Below, piece after piece: positions 42,813 through 51,935 of a stretch of DNA of 64,000 bases. This stretch comes from Syntrophaceticus sp050949745 (GTDB taxonomy: Bacteria > Bacillota > DSM-12270 > Thermacetogeniales > Thermacetogeniaceae). Made by a program: the position numbers and the translations under genes. A model generated the notes under the pieces. It did not search any database and had not been told where the DNA came from. It saw only the letters and a list, made by a program, of their open reading frames with translations. Position 1 is the first letter of the stretch. Each line of letters begins with the position of its first letter. Location: assembly GCA_050949745.1 (NCBI GenBank), contig JBMNGF010000001.1:62001-126000 (forward strand). The letters are read 5' to 3'.

Positions 42813-43784
42813 CTATTGTTCAGGTGGTGTCGTGCCCTCTTCTAATGCCTTTACCAATGGCTCTATCTGGTCAGTATCCGGTACCCAATAACTGATCCCA
42901 TCTATGTACTGAGGCCGGCCTGGCAAGGTATAACTATCCATCTGTGAGCCATTCAGGGACTTAAAACTATTTGCCAGTCTTAGCAATTGGGCAGTATTCA
43001 AATTTGTCTCCATAGCTGAACGCAGTTCCCCCGCCAGTGAAGGCGCTTTCAATATATTACCAGGCTGCAAAGCTTCATCAGCCACAGCCTTCAAAAAGAC
43101 CTGCTGGCGTTGAATGCGTCCGATATCTGCATTGGCATAACCCCGGTAGCGGACAAACCTCAAGGCCTCTTCCCCTTGCAGACGCTGGATCCCCGGCGGA
43201 ATATCTATCCCAGCACTGACCTCCTCATCAACCGACACATTGATCCCCCCTAGGGTATCGACAATGCTGACAAACCCCTGAAAGTCAGTAGCCAGATAAT
43301 ACTTAATCTCTCGGTTCAATAGAAGGCCCACTGTCTCCATAGCTGCCTCAGCTCCCCCTGCAGCATAAGCATGATTGATCTTATCCTTCTTGCCGCGAGC
43401 AGGTACATCTGTATAGGTATCCCTCGGTATGGACAGCAAACTGGCCTTTTGCCCCTCAGAGTTCAAGAAAGCCAAAACAATCGTATCCGAACGGCCCGGT
43501 TGATCACTTGACTCCCTATCAATCCCCAACAGAAGTATCCCTTCCGTTCTTACAGAATCACTATCAGTAGCTCCTGGAAGAACATCCTGCCCTAAATACC
43601 AACCCCCTGCAACAATTAAGATCAATAAAAGCAATAATACTGTTGCACACCCGCAACCACATCCACAACCTGGGCGGCGACGACGGGGAGTGGACTGCCT
43701 TTTTGATTGATTCTGTCCGGGTTCTGGCCGTAAAACGTTGAAAGCCTTCCATTCCTTGGTCTCTTCCATATCTCCAGTATTCAA
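42813..43784 (-). CDS. LytR-CpsA-Psr (LCP) family glycopolymer ligase
   Basis: LCP enzymes attach teichoic acids or other glycopolymers to peptidoglycan on the outer face of the membrane. The 323-residue protein has a cytoplasmic tail, one membrane helix (about 48-68) and an extracellular LCP domain with ILLLGIDRESSDQPGRSDTI, SIPRDTYTDVP, HAYAAGGAEA and RFVRYRGYANADIGRI, which include the phosphate-binding Arg and Asp residues. An unusual run of alternating Gly-Cys (PGCGCGCGC) lies just before the membrane helix. The start is TTG 43784 or ATG 43769. Confidence 0.9.
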   Translation of the reverse strand: MNTGDMEETKEWKAFNVLRPEPGQNQSKRQSTPRRRRPGCGCGCGCATVLLLLLILIVAGGWYLGQDVLPGATDSDSVRTEGILLLGIDRESSDQPGRSDTIVLAFLNSEGQKASLLSIPRDTYTDVPARGKKDKINHAYAAGGAEAAMETVGLLLNREIKYYLATDFQGFVSIVDTLGGINVSVDEEVSAGIDIPPGIQRLQGEEALRFVRYRGYANADIGRIQRQQVFLKAVADEALQPGNILKAPSLAGELRSAMETNLNTAQLLRLANSFKSLNGSQMDSYTLPGRPQYIDGISYWVPDTDQIEPLVKALEEGTTPPEQ

Positions 43785-43859
43785 ATATCTCCCCCTACCC
43801 TTTCCTTTTCCTAATTATTCGACATTTGTTTTCTTCATGAACCTGCAAAATCCCTGCTT

Positions 43860-43910
43860 GGAATTAGTGATTAGTCGTTGGTCGTCAGTCGTTGAAAAAA
43901 ATTGTTCAGT
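43860..43910 (+). repeat. Dispersed 7-base-period repeat, degenerate copy
   Basis: Heptads resembling GATTAGTC, GTTGGTC, GTCAGTC and GTTGAAA are followed by AAAATTGTTCAGTATG. It is on the plus strand, like the 34.1 kb copy, and is the left boundary of the restriction-gene remnant. Confidence 0.6.
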
Positions 43911-43932
43911 ATGGATTAGCTATCATTTCTAA

Positions 43933-44587
43933 GATCCAGCCTCTAGCCCCCGGTGCCTGTTAAAAATTACCGTTAAAGACTACCAGAATCTACTCTATGA
44001 TCTGAATGCCTGTGAATCCTTTAATCAAAATCTGATAAAGGGAGTGACAAAAGAACATTTTGAGCCAGTATCCAAGCGTGATGAAAAAGTTAAAATCACT
44101 TCTATAGCCAGCAAGGATTCCGTTAATTTTCAGTATAAAAAGAGGGATAAAGCAACTAAAACCTTTACTCTCAAAAAAGGAGATTCACTTTCCATTATCA
44201 ACGAAGCTTTTGAAGGAATTACGGTTCAGGCCATCAGTAAATCAACAGTTGAGTTCTCTAACAGTATTCAGAAGTCTACTGGTGAGGAGCTGGATGTAGA
44301 CATCTTTATGACCTCTTATCAAGAGCAGATGATGCGCCTTGCACTCGAGTGTCATTTTGAAACAGAAAAAACGAATTTTTGCGGACGAAATTTCAAAATT
44401 AAAACATTGGCTTTGTTCTTTATCGACGATATAAATTAATTGTGCTCGCGTTTTCTTTGATATGCTGTCAAAAGACGGATACACTGTTTACTTCCGCGAT
44501 CAGCTAAATAATAAGCAGATGGCTCAAATTATAAAAGAAGTGTTGTCAGAATGTTGCAACAGTAGCGATTACCACCCGCATGAATAA
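43933..44587 (+). pseudogene. Remnant resembling the C-terminal part of a type III restriction Res subunit
   Basis: A frame open from 43933 to 44439 (GTG at 44044) ends in QEQMMRLALECHFETEKTN and GRNFKIKTLALFFIDDI, which resembles the region of type III restriction helicases just before the nuclease domain. It then stops. In the +1 frame, 44462-44587 encodes 41 more residues (SKDGYTVYFRDQLNNKQMAQ), consistent with a frameshifted or rearranged downstream piece. There is no helicase core and no mod gene. The first part may still be expressed as a small protein. The family match is from memory, so moderate confidence only. Confidence 0.5.
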
Positions 44588-44618
44588 AAATATAATTCCT
44601 TTGGATATAATAAAAAAG

Positions 44619-44663
44619 CCAGTCACGCCAACGCTTACGCTTGAACGTGACTGGTCTTCTTTT
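44619..44663 (+). terminator. Strong hairpin after the restriction remnant
   Basis: CCAGTCACG (44619-44627) pairs perfectly with CGTGACTGG (44646-44654), preceded by AAAAAAG and followed by TCTTCTTTTG, so it can terminate transcription from either side, including beyond the spoIID stop at 44769. Confidence 0.7.
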
Positions 44664-44768
44664 GCCCCCCCTTGAAAGTCTCTCTCGAATTTACTTGTCT
44701 TTGCAAATTCCTAAGTCACCCCTTCTTTTAGGGGATTTATTATAATAGGCCTGCATTAATACCTACTC

Positions 44769-45728
44769 TCAACGCCAGATCTTATCAATGGTTACATCCT
44801 TAAAGTAGTGGTTGATGATTTCGGTGTGGGATTTCCCCTGTTCAGCCATATAATAAGCTCCCCACTGACTCATCCCCACCCCATGTCCGTAACCGCGCCC
44901 AGCCATATGGAGTTGACCATCCTTTATCTCAAAGCGGTCAAGAAGGGTAGAGCGCATACGCTCAGGATCCAGCCCCATGCGCAGTGCTGAACCGCTGATT
45001 TCCGTATCTCCCACACGCACAGTCTCTGCCCGCTTTGATGGCCCTTTTTTGACAATTTCAACACTGGTTATTTGCCCGGGATTTTTACCTGACTGGGAGA
45101 TCACTGCAGACCTGACCTCATCCACTGTAAAAGAGGCTTCCCAGGTCTTGTCCTTAGGCTTGGCCACCTTTTGGCCGGAATCGGACACACTTTGGATATA
45201 AGGTGTTGGCTCCTTATCAAAGGCCAATCCTTCTTTAGCTGTTGCCGTTTTCCCCCCTGCATTGGAGTGGAACCAGGCCCTGATATAATCTCCCTCATAC
45301 TTGATCACCTTCCCCCGAGTCCTTTTCACTGCTTCTCGCACCTGGGATGTAATGCGGTCCGGATCATATGCCTGAAATTCCTCTGTACTGGTAGAGGCAT
45401 CTGCATCATATTGGGGCACCCCTTTTTCATGTTTAATCTTGTGCAGGGTAAAGGTGCGCGCCAGCACAGCCTGGGCAGACAATGCCTCAATAGGCCAGCT
45501 TGGCTCCATCTCTGCAGCAACAACACCGGCAAGATACTCCTCCATCTTGATCTCCTTTTTTTCACCTGTGTCATTATCATAGAGAGTTATGACCGGTTCC
45601 TGGTATTTATACTCCGAGCTCTCATCTGGCAGTGGTTTTTCCTCCGGAGTCCCGCACCCGGCAAGTCCAGCCAGCAACACCAGGAATGCTGTCAGACAGA
45701 TGGCAGGCATAAGGGGTATTCGCTTCAT
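44769..45728 (-). CDS. spoIID: Stage II sporulation protein D
   Basis: SpoIID is a lytic transglycosylase needed for engulfment of the forespore. The 319-residue protein has an N-terminal lipoprotein-like or membrane signal (ICLTAFLVLLAGLAGCG, with a lipobox-like LAGC), then EYLAGVVAAEMEPSWPIEALSAQAV and the C-terminal GRGYGHGVGMSQWGAYYMAE signature. The start is ATG 45728 behind GGGAGGGAA. In B. subtilis the protein has an N-terminal membrane anchor and the gene follows murAA. Its presence indicates that the organism can sporulate. Confidence 0.95.
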   Translation of the reverse strand: MKRIPLMPAICLTAFLVLLAGLAGCGTPEEKPLPDESSEYKYQEPVITLYDNDTGEKKEIKMEEYLAGVVAAEMEPSWPIEALSAQAVLARTFTLHKIKHEKGVPQYDADASTSTEEFQAYDPDRITSQVREAVKRTRGKVIKYEGDYIRAWFHSNAGGKTATAKEGLAFDKEPTPYIQSVSDSGQKVAKPKDKTWEASFTVDEVRSAVISQSGKNPGQITSVEIVKKGPSKRAETVRVGDTEISGSALRMGLDPERMRSTLLDRFEIKDGQLHMAGRGYGHGVGMSQWGAYYMAEQGKSHTEIINHYFKDVTIDKIWR

Positions 45729-45854
45729 AGAAAATTCCCTCCCTTATTACTTTATGTTGTCTTAGTATAAACGGGAGGGAATCTTAGTATGCTATTTTGC
45801 CAACGATTTAGGCCGAAGATCGGCAATCCTTTTCGAAAAATGTATTACTTGACC

Positions 45855-46112
45855 TTATAGGACACTTTCATCCAGGACTGTATAAAGAGTTTTTGCTTGG
45901 GCGGCAGGAATATTGCGCTCCGGGATCTGCAGCAGCTCTACCCGGGTTAACCTTTTCCCCCACGCCAAATCGATTCGATCACCAACCTTAACCTCACTGC
46001 CTGGCTTGGCAACTTTTCCATTAACCTGAACTCGCCCTGCCAAACAGGCTTCCTTAGCACTGGTACGCCTTTTAATTAGTCGGCTTATCTGTAGAAACTT
46101 ATCGAGTCGCAA
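45855..46112 (-). CDS. rqcP: S4-domain ribosome quality-control factor RqcP
   Basis: This 85-residue protein consists of an S4 RNA-binding domain (MRLDKFLQISRLIKRRTSAKEACLAGRVQVNGK) and a short tail. B. subtilis RqcP (YabO) binds stalled 50S subunits and helps RqcH add Ala tails. The place next to the MazG/YabN gene, with hup in between, matches B. subtilis yabN-yabO. The start is TTG 46112 behind AAGGAG. Confidence 0.92.
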   Translation of the reverse strand: MRLDKFLQISRLIKRRTSAKEACLAGRVQVNGKVAKPGSEVKVGDRIDLAWGKRLTRVELLQIPERNIPAAQAKTLYTVLDESVL

Positions 46113-46276
46113 TTACTCTTCTCCTTTTCCTGTTTCCCCAATCACAAAACAGATCATTTGCGGGAACCTGAAGTGTCCTGAAGGATTACAGGGGAGGTGC
46201 ATCATAAACCAGCCCTTTGCTTCCAGACTTATAGACAGGCTGTTTATCAGCTCCCTCTACTACTAAAGCTGCAATA

Positions 46277-46549
46277 TTAACTGACTGAATCTTTTAGCAC
46301 TTTGCCTGCCCGGAAGGCCGGGACACGAGAGGCTGCTATCTGTATCTCCTCACCAGTCTGGGGATTGCGACCTGTACGGGCAGCTCTTTCCCTGACCTCA
46401 AAGGTGCCAAAGCCAACTAACTGAACTTTTTCACCATTAGCCAGCGCATCGCTAACAGAAGCAAAAACTGCGTTGACAGCTTTTTCTGCATCCTTTTTAG
46501 ACATCCCAGCTTTTTCTGCAACACTGCCGATCAATTCCGCCTTATTCAA
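46277..46549 (-). CDS. hup: HU family DNA-binding protein
   Basis: HU bends and compacts DNA. The 90-residue protein shows the full signature: MNKAELIGSVAEKAGMSKKDA, GFGTFEVRERAARTGRNP and a C-terminal VPAFRAGKVLKD. The start is TTG 46549 behind GGAGGGG. The gene lies between mazG and rqcP, which is common in Clostridia although not in B. subtilis. Confidence 0.96.
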   Translation of the reverse strand: MNKAELIGSVAEKAGMSKKDAEKAVNAVFASVSDALANGEKVQLVGFGTFEVRERAARTGRNPQTGEEIQIAASRVPAFRAGKVLKDSVS

Positions 46550-46646
46550 TTAAACCCCTCCTTAATGTAATTTCTGGTTCGGCTACCTATTTCGCCGGAA
46601 TCCTTGAAACTCCTGCTAATTAAAGATTTTTTTTGCAAAGTTTTTA

Positions 46647-48134
46647 TTACTTTTTACTCTCGTTTGATTTTGCCTCATCCCAGAGGTCGTTCAACTGACC
46701 TAGAGACATCTCCGCTAACGGTACACTCAACTCCTTGGCTCTTACTTCCATAAAAGAAAACCTTCTCATGAATTTATCTACAGCTGCCCGCAGGGTTTCT
46801 TCTGCATCCAATTTCAATAAACGACAAGTATTAACAGTAGCAAAAAAGAAGTCCCCTAATTCCCGCTGCAGTTCTGCCCTATCTCCATTTTTCCAGGCAG
46901 ATTGAACCTCTCTCCACTCCTCTTCCACCTTGAGCGCCGCTTCTGCCGCATCAGGCCAGTCAAATCCCACCAAGGCAGCCTTTGTCTGCACTTTTTGTGC
47001 CTTCTGTAGAGCGGGCAAACAGCTGGGAACCCCTGCAAGTAGGGATTTTGGCTCCCCTTCCTTTTGTTTGATAGCTTCCCACAACTCTACAACTTGCGCA
47101 GCCTCCTCTACCTTTGTTCCACCAAAAACGTGGGGATGTCGGTGAATCATCTTTTTCGTAATCCCGGAAATCACCTGCTCTATGCCGAATTTTCCGGCAC
47201 GCTCCGCTAAGGCAGCATGAAAGACGATTTGTAATAATAAGTCTCCCAACTCTTCACAGAGTTTATGCATATCTTCCTCATCTATGGCATCAATTACCTC
47301 GTATGTTTCCTCGATAAGGTATTTTTTCAGAGTCTGATGTGTCTGCTGGCGATCCCAGGGACACCCATTAGGAGATAGAAGGTTGTCCATTACCCCTAAC
47401 AAGGAATCTAAGCCATAGGAAGGCAACTGCTCACCCGCACTCAATGGCGGAACATAAAGAGTTGTCAGATGGTCGATCCTTTGGCGATCCAATTCATAGA
47501 GGGGGATTTTGGTAAGGCTTTCGCTTCCCCTGATACCTGCCGACCGCACCACAATTACCTGGTGGTCATCGGGATAGCTTTCCATCAATGTCAGCTTGAC
47601 CTCTGAGGCTATATCAGAGCTGTACAGCTGCATAACGATGATACCTATCCCAAAGCTGAAAACCGGTTCGCCTTCCACATCACCCAATAATTGAAAACTA
47701 TCGGTGATCAGCAAGCCATCACTAGGATCGATCTCCAGAAGCTGATAAAGGGTATCTAAAAAGCCGGGTGCAGGCAATATCTTAATGTCTACACCCTGAT
47801 TCGGCCCCTCTTCCTTGAGCAGCCGGACAACAGCCTCCCCAACCAAAGGACTTCCGGGAACCGCAAAAACAAGTGCACTTTCCTTCTGGGCTTCCTGCAG
47901 GAGAAAAGCTGTCATTGCAGAATAAACCTTTTCAAAAGAATCGTATTCTTCATAAAAGTGGTCGAGCGCTTGCACTTTGATCCCCTCTCTTTCTAAATAG
48001 GGGACCACCGGATGCTGTTCTGTGCGCAAGTAAACAGGACAATCGCTGCGCATCATGCTCATGTTGCGTGCCGGCAGATCGAGAGGATCTCCCGGGCCCA
48101 AACCCACCACATAAACCACTGCTTCTATTGACAT
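46647..48134 (-). CDS. mazG: Tetrapyrrole methylase-MazG fusion nucleotide pyrophosphohydrolase (YabN)
   Basis: The 495-residue protein has an N-terminal SAM-dependent tetrapyrrole-methylase-like domain (VVYVVGLGPGDPLDLPARN) and a C-terminal MazG domain with two MazG repeats (EETYEVIDAIDEED then ELGDLLLQIVFHAALAE; CPWDRQQTHQTL is the family's start). MazG hydrolyses (d)NTPs. ATG 48134 is chosen, since AAAGGAGATAG precedes it; the listed upstream ATG (48209) lacks a ribosome site. The context matches yabN of B. subtilis. Confidence 0.93.
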   Translation of the reverse strand: MSIEAVVYVVGLGPGDPLDLPARNMSMMRSDCPVYLRTEQHPVVPYLEREGIKVQALDHFYEEYDSFEKVYSAMTAFLLQEAQKESALVFAVPGSPLVGEAVVRLLKEEGPNQGVDIKILPAPGFLDTLYQLLEIDPSDGLLITDSFQLLGDVEGEPVFSFGIGIIVMQLYSSDIASEVKLTLMESYPDDHQVIVVRSAGIRGSESLTKIPLYELDRQRIDHLTTLYVPPLSAGEQLPSYGLDSLLGVMDNLLSPNGCPWDRQQTHQTLKKYLIEETYEVIDAIDEEDMHKLCEELGDLLLQIVFHAALAERAGKFGIEQVISGITKKMIHRHPHVFGGTKVEEAAQVVELWEAIKQKEGEPKSLLAGVPSCLPALQKAQKVQTKAALVGFDWPDAAEAALKVEEEWREVQSAWKNGDRAELQRELGDFFFATVNTCRLLKLDAEETLRAAVDKFMRRFSFMEVRAKELSVPLAEMSLGQLNDLWDEAKSNESKK

Positions 48135-48234
48135 AATAGCTATCTCCTTTGTGGCAAGGGGACGTTTCGTTTGCCACATACCGCCCACTTGCACAGACTC
48201 TGACTGCATATTTCATAACAATTATAGACTCAGA

Positions 48235-49788
48235 CTATTTTTTAATAAAAAACCGTAAATTATATGCTTTGATCTCCTTTGTTATCAAGAGAACAGCGAA
48301 ATAACAAACCCCACCACAAATTATCGACACCCCTGTGGCCATCAAATTCCCCTGTGGGATAAGTATGGCATAAATGGCATCAACCGCCATGACCATTATT
48401 GTAACAGCCAGCAGTGGCCGGATCAAGAGGCTCCCTATACGCAGGCGATAGCCTGTCAGCCAACTGAGAGCGAACAAATTTAGCAAAAAAACCAGGAAAA
48501 AGCCGAAGATGCTTCCCAGAGCAGCTCCTTTGATACCAAAGCCCGGAATCACTGTCAGGTAATAATTACAAATGATCTTAACAAAACAACCTGCTATAAG
48601 ATTAACAACCGGCACCCATGTCTTCCCTATTCCCTGCAGGGCACCGGCTGTAGTCTGCTGTAGACCCGTAAAAAGTGCTGCAGGAGCGAGCCAGGCAGTA
48701 ATCATACCGGCACTGGGCTCATCAAAAAGCAGCACCATAATCGGAGTAGCCAAAACCAGTACACCTGCTGACGCAGGGAGACAGAGCAAAATAGTTATCC
48801 GCAGAGCAGTATTGATCCTCTGACGGACTTCCCGGAGATTGTTGCGGGATATAGCTGCTGCCAGGTGCGGAACAAGTGACATGGCAATAGACACTGTAAC
48901 TGCAGCCGGAAGATATACAACCGTCCCTGCCATTCCTGACAGCTGTCCGTAAAGGGATGTGGCCTGTTCAATAGCAAACCCTATATCCTGTAAGCGGTTT
49001 GGAATGATAACAGTATCAATAACTTGAACAAGGGGCAGGACAAGAGAACCTGCAGAAATAGGTAGGGCATAGGCAAACAACCGCTTGATGATCCGCACTA
49101 CATCAGGGAAACATATGGTGAAAGGACAGCGCTCTGCCATTCCGGACCTTCCCCGCTTCTCGAACCATAAAAAAATTAGAACCAGCAGAACCAGCCCTGC
49201 ACATCCCCCCGTAAAGGTGCCGAAAGCTGCTCCTGCAGCTGCATACTCTACGCCTTTAGGCATCAGCAACCAGGCAGCCGATAGCACTGTAATGATTCTG
49301 ACGACCTGCTCCACTACTTCAGAAAAGGCAGTAGGCCACATCAATTGCCAGCCCTGGAAATAACCGCGAAAGGCAGATACTACAGAAATTACAAAAACTG
49401 CAGGAACAACAGCGACCAAGGAGTAGTAAACCCTAGAATCCCCCAATACCCTTTGAGCCAAAAAGGGCGAGGTGCAGTAAAGCCCCACTGCCATGATGCC
49501 CCCAAGAATAAATAAGAATGAGAGAGAGACGAAAAACACCTGGCGCGCCCCACGCTGATCCCCAATCGCCCTACTTTCAGCTATCAAGAAGGAGAGAGCA
49601 ACAGGGATACCCGCAGTAGAGAGGGCTAAAAGGGTTGTATAAATGGGATAGGCCATCTGGTAAAGACCAATACCCTCACTTCCTACTATCCTTGTAAAAG
49701 GAATGCGGTAAGCTGCCCCCAGCAGCTTGACCACCACTCCTGAAACAGTAAGAATTAAAGCTCCGCCCAAAAATGATTGTGCTTTCAT
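48235..49788 (-). CDS. yabM: MOP-superfamily flippase, SpoVB/YabM type
   Basis: This integral membrane protein of 517 residues has about 14 hydrophobic helices of the polysaccharide-flippase (MATE/MurJ) fold. The N-terminus FLGGALILTVSGVVVKLLGAAYRIPFTR and GIGLYQMAYPIYTTLLALS are signatures of the SpoVB-like branch, which moves lipid-linked wall precursors across the membrane. The gene lies between spoVT and mazG exactly as yabM in B. subtilis. Whether it is a spore-cortex or general flippase is not decided. The start is ATG 49788. Confidence 0.9.
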   Translation of the reverse strand: MKAQSFLGGALILTVSGVVVKLLGAAYRIPFTRIVGSEGIGLYQMAYPIYTTLLALSTAGIPVALSFLIAESRAIGDQRGARQVFFVSLSFLFILGGIMAVGLYCTSPFLAQRVLGDSRVYYSLVAVVPAVFVISVVSAFRGYFQGWQLMWPTAFSEVVEQVVRIITVLSAAWLLMPKGVEYAAAGAAFGTFTGGCAGLVLLVLIFLWFEKRGRSGMAERCPFTICFPDVVRIIKRLFAYALPISAGSLVLPLVQVIDTVIIPNRLQDIGFAIEQATSLYGQLSGMAGTVVYLPAAVTVSIAMSLVPHLAAAISRNNLREVRQRINTALRITILLCLPASAGVLVLATPIMVLLFDEPSAGMITAWLAPAALFTGLQQTTAGALQGIGKTWVPVVNLIAGCFVKIICNYYLTVIPGFGIKGAALGSIFGFFLVFLLNLFALSWLTGYRLRIGSLLIRPLLAVTIMVMAVDAIYAILIPQGNLMATGVSIICGGVCYFAVLLITKEIKAYNLRFFIKK

Positions 49789-49870
49789 CGTAACCCCCTG
49801 TTTGTCCTTCCTGCCATCACTACATGTTACTAAACAAAGGGGCTCGATATACCGAAATAAGGAATTAGCT

Positions 49871-49903
49871 AAAAAAAATTAAAGGCGGCTTTCGCCACCT
49901 TAT
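49871..49903 (-). terminator. Terminator of spoVT
   Basis: On the minus strand AAGGTGGC-GAAA-GCCGCCTT forms an eight-pair stem with one G-U pair and is followed by TAATTTTTTTT, shortly after the spoVT stop. Confidence 0.88.
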
Positions 49904-49924
49904 TTTACTTCAACATTATTTCTG

Positions 49925-50485
49925 TTATTGCTCCATCTGTTTCGCCAGGAATCCCGCCGCCGTCTCAGCCAATTTCAATTCCAGTTCCCCCATCCGCACA
50001 TTTGGTTCTTTAGAGCAAAGAATCACTGCCCCGATAGGGTCACCTTCGGCGATAATAGGCGCGATCACCTCGCTAGAGAACTTGCATTCTTCTTCATCTT
50101 CGGTCAGGCAAACCTCACAAAGATCATGCTCACCTGCTTTAGCAATCAGGGCTGTCTTGCGTTCTTCCATGACCTTTTCTACAGCTGACCCGATGGCTTT
50201 ATCGAGAAACTCCTTTTTCGAAGCACCTGACACTGCAACAATAGTATCTCGATCGGCAATCAATGCAATGTGGCCAATCGCCTCATGCAGGGAATCAGCG
50301 TATTCCTTTGCAAAGTTGCCCAGTTCATTAATGGGCGAATACTTCTTAAGGATAACCTCTCCTTCCCGGTCCACAAAGATTTCGAGGGGATCCCCCTCCC
50401 GAATTCGTAGGGTCCGGCGGATTTCTTTGGGAATTACAACTCGACCTAGATCATCAATACGTCGTACGATACCTGTAGCCTTCAA
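49925..50485 (-). CDS. spoVT: Stage V sporulation transcription factor SpoVT
   Basis: SpoVT tunes sigma-G-dependent genes in the forespore. The 186-residue protein has an N-terminal AbrB swapped-hairpin DNA-binding domain (MKATGIVRRIDDLGRVVIPKE, RTLRIREGDPLEIF) and a C-terminal GAF-like domain (about 55-186). The start is TTG 50485. The order mfd-spoVT-yabM-mazG is the same as in B. subtilis, here with a foldase gene added. Confidence 0.95.
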   Translation of the reverse strand: MKATGIVRRIDDLGRVVIPKEIRRTLRIREGDPLEIFVDREGEVILKKYSPINELGNFAKEYADSLHEAIGHIALIADRDTIVAVSGASKKEFLDKAIGSAVEKVMEERKTALIAKAGEHDLCEVCLTEDEEECKFSSEVIAPIIAEGDPIGAVILCSKEPNVRMGELELKLAETAAGFLAKQMEQ

Positions 50486-50613
50486 GTTCTATCCCCCCTT
50501 CATTCAAAGATAACACGTTTCAAAAATAGTATATAACCAAAGGGGAGGATTTATTCATTTTTTTCCATGCTTCTGCTGATAAATTTAACCTAAACGGCTA
50601 TAAATTGTCTTTA

Positions 50614-51609
50614 TTAAAGATTTATCCCTTTTTTGGGATTCCATAAAAGTTTGCTGTTGTTTTTTATGCCTTCCAGATATTGAGTAAATTTTTCCTGCTT
50701 TTTTTGTGTGAGTAAATCCTGCTGCAGATAATCCTTCACATCTTCATAACTGGCCTGGTTAGGTTCTTTTTTCTCAAAATTCCAGATCACATGATATCCA
50801 TATTCAGACTTGACAGGTTCCTGGCTAAATTCGCCTGATGAGAGGCTAAAGGCCTCATCTATGAACTCCTGGACAAGAGGCGATTCTTTGGTGATATCAC
50901 CCAGAACACCCTTATTCTCTGCCACTGAAGGATCGATTGATTTTTCTAATGCAAGTTCTTCAAAATCAGCATCCTGGTTCAATTCTGCAATAACTTCCCT
51001 GGCTTCCTCTTCAGTTTCGACTAAAATATGCCCTACATTGACCCGCTCAGGGTAGACCAGTAACTCCTTTTGTTCCTCATAAAATTTACGGATTTCCTCT
51101 TCCTCAACTGTTACATCCATTGTTACATATACCTGCAACTCCTGGATCAGCATCATCTCTTCCAAAGCATCCCTGTATTCAGCCTCTGTCATTCCCTGCT
51201 CTTTGAGCATTTTTTGGAAGTTCTCGGCTCCTCCCACCTGCATTTGCATGAGGATTATCTGCTGTTCTATTGCCCCTTCTTCCACCTCAATTCCGCATGA
51301 TTGAGCTGCATGGTTGAGCAGTGACCGTTCTATCATCTGATTAAGGACCTGCTGTCGCAAGAGTCCTAATGTCATTTCTCCTTGCTCTCCTTCAAAATCT
51401 ATACCCTGCAATTTCAGCATTGATTCAGCACTGGCAACTTCGCTTTCCAAGGCTTGCTCGGAAATCTTAACACCATTAACCTGCACCACCCAGTCCCCAC
51501 CATATACATGCCACAGCCAAAAACCACCTACAGCGATTATCAAAATAAACACTAAAACTTGAGATAGATAAGAAAAACCCTTTTTTAAAGAGTCAGCTGT
51601 CAAGCCCAA
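50614..51609 (-). CDS. Membrane-anchored SurA/PrsA-like peptidyl-prolyl isomerase
   Basis: The 331-residue protein has an N-terminal membrane anchor (about 17-35), a SurA-N-like chaperone region (about 50-170) and a parvulin PPIase domain (about 190-280) containing NVGHILVETEEEAREVI and KSEYGYHVIWNF. It should help secreted proteins fold outside the membrane. The start is TTG 51609, eight bases from GGAGG. It lies between mfd and spoVT, as in many Clostridia. Confidence 0.88.
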   Translation of the reverse strand: MGLTADSLKKGFSYLSQVLVFILIIAVGGFWLWHVYGGDWVVQVNGVKISEQALESEVASAESMLKLQGIDFEGEQGEMTLGLLRQQVLNQMIERSLLNHAAQSCGIEVEEGAIEQQIILMQMQVGGAENFQKMLKEQGMTEAEYRDALEEMMLIQELQVYVTMDVTVEEEEIRKFYEEQKELLVYPERVNVGHILVETEEEAREVIAELNQDADFEELALEKSIDPSVAENKGVLGDITKESPLVQEFIDEAFSLSSGEFSQEPVKSEYGYHVIWNFEKKEPNQASYEDVKDYLQQDLLTQKKQEKFTQYLEGIKNNSKLLWNPKKGINL

Positions 51610-51708
51610 AAAAATTCCTCCTCTCCGGCTGAAACCGGAATAATGTTATCTAAATCAGCTTCGCCACCATCAATTGATCTCCTGCTTTTTTACATGGTAC
51701 CAGAAACT

Positions 51709-51742
51709 GGTGAGACACGGGAACAGTTCTGGCGTCTCATCC
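51709..51742. repeat. REP-like GAGAC hairpin, copy 4 (degraded)
   Basis: TGAGACAC and GGCGTCTCA form an imperfect stem around GGGAACAGTTCT. It lies in the 294-base gap between the foldase and mfd, with 7-base-period repeat pieces at 51772-51790 (CTCCAACGACTAACC) and 51884-51935, and GAAATCGGAAGCCAGAAATC-type heptads between. No gene is seen there. Confidence 0.75.
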
Positions 51743-51883
51743 TGCCCTAGCTGCCCATGCTGAAAATTTTTCTCCAACGACTAACCGAAAGAGCAGAAAT
51801 CGGAAGCCAGAAATCAGAAACCTGAAATATCTGGTAATTTCCGTGTATTGCTAAAGAAATAACACACATAGTCCGGCGACATT

Positions 51884-51935
51884 TACAACCACCTACAACC
51901 ACTTCAGAAAAATGAATTTTCCAACGACCAACCAC
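51884..51935 (-). repeat. Dispersed 7-base-period repeat overlapping the mfd 3' end
   Basis: On the minus strand the sequence GTTAGTGGTTGGTCGTTGG then AAAATTCATTTTTCTGA matches the repeat head and continues as in the 63.2 kb copy (GTCGTTGGAAAATTCAT). It encodes the last eleven residues and stop of mfd. Confidence 0.8.

Noticed and set aside
44711..44740. Terminator of spoIID (CCCCT/AGGGG hairpin).
   Set aside because: The stem is only five pairs and no U-tract follows on the minus strand; the hairpin at 44619-44654 is a better candidate.
45171..45770. A 199-residue plus-strand frame across spoIID.
   Set aside because: It mirrors spoIID codons and its content is atypical for a protein.
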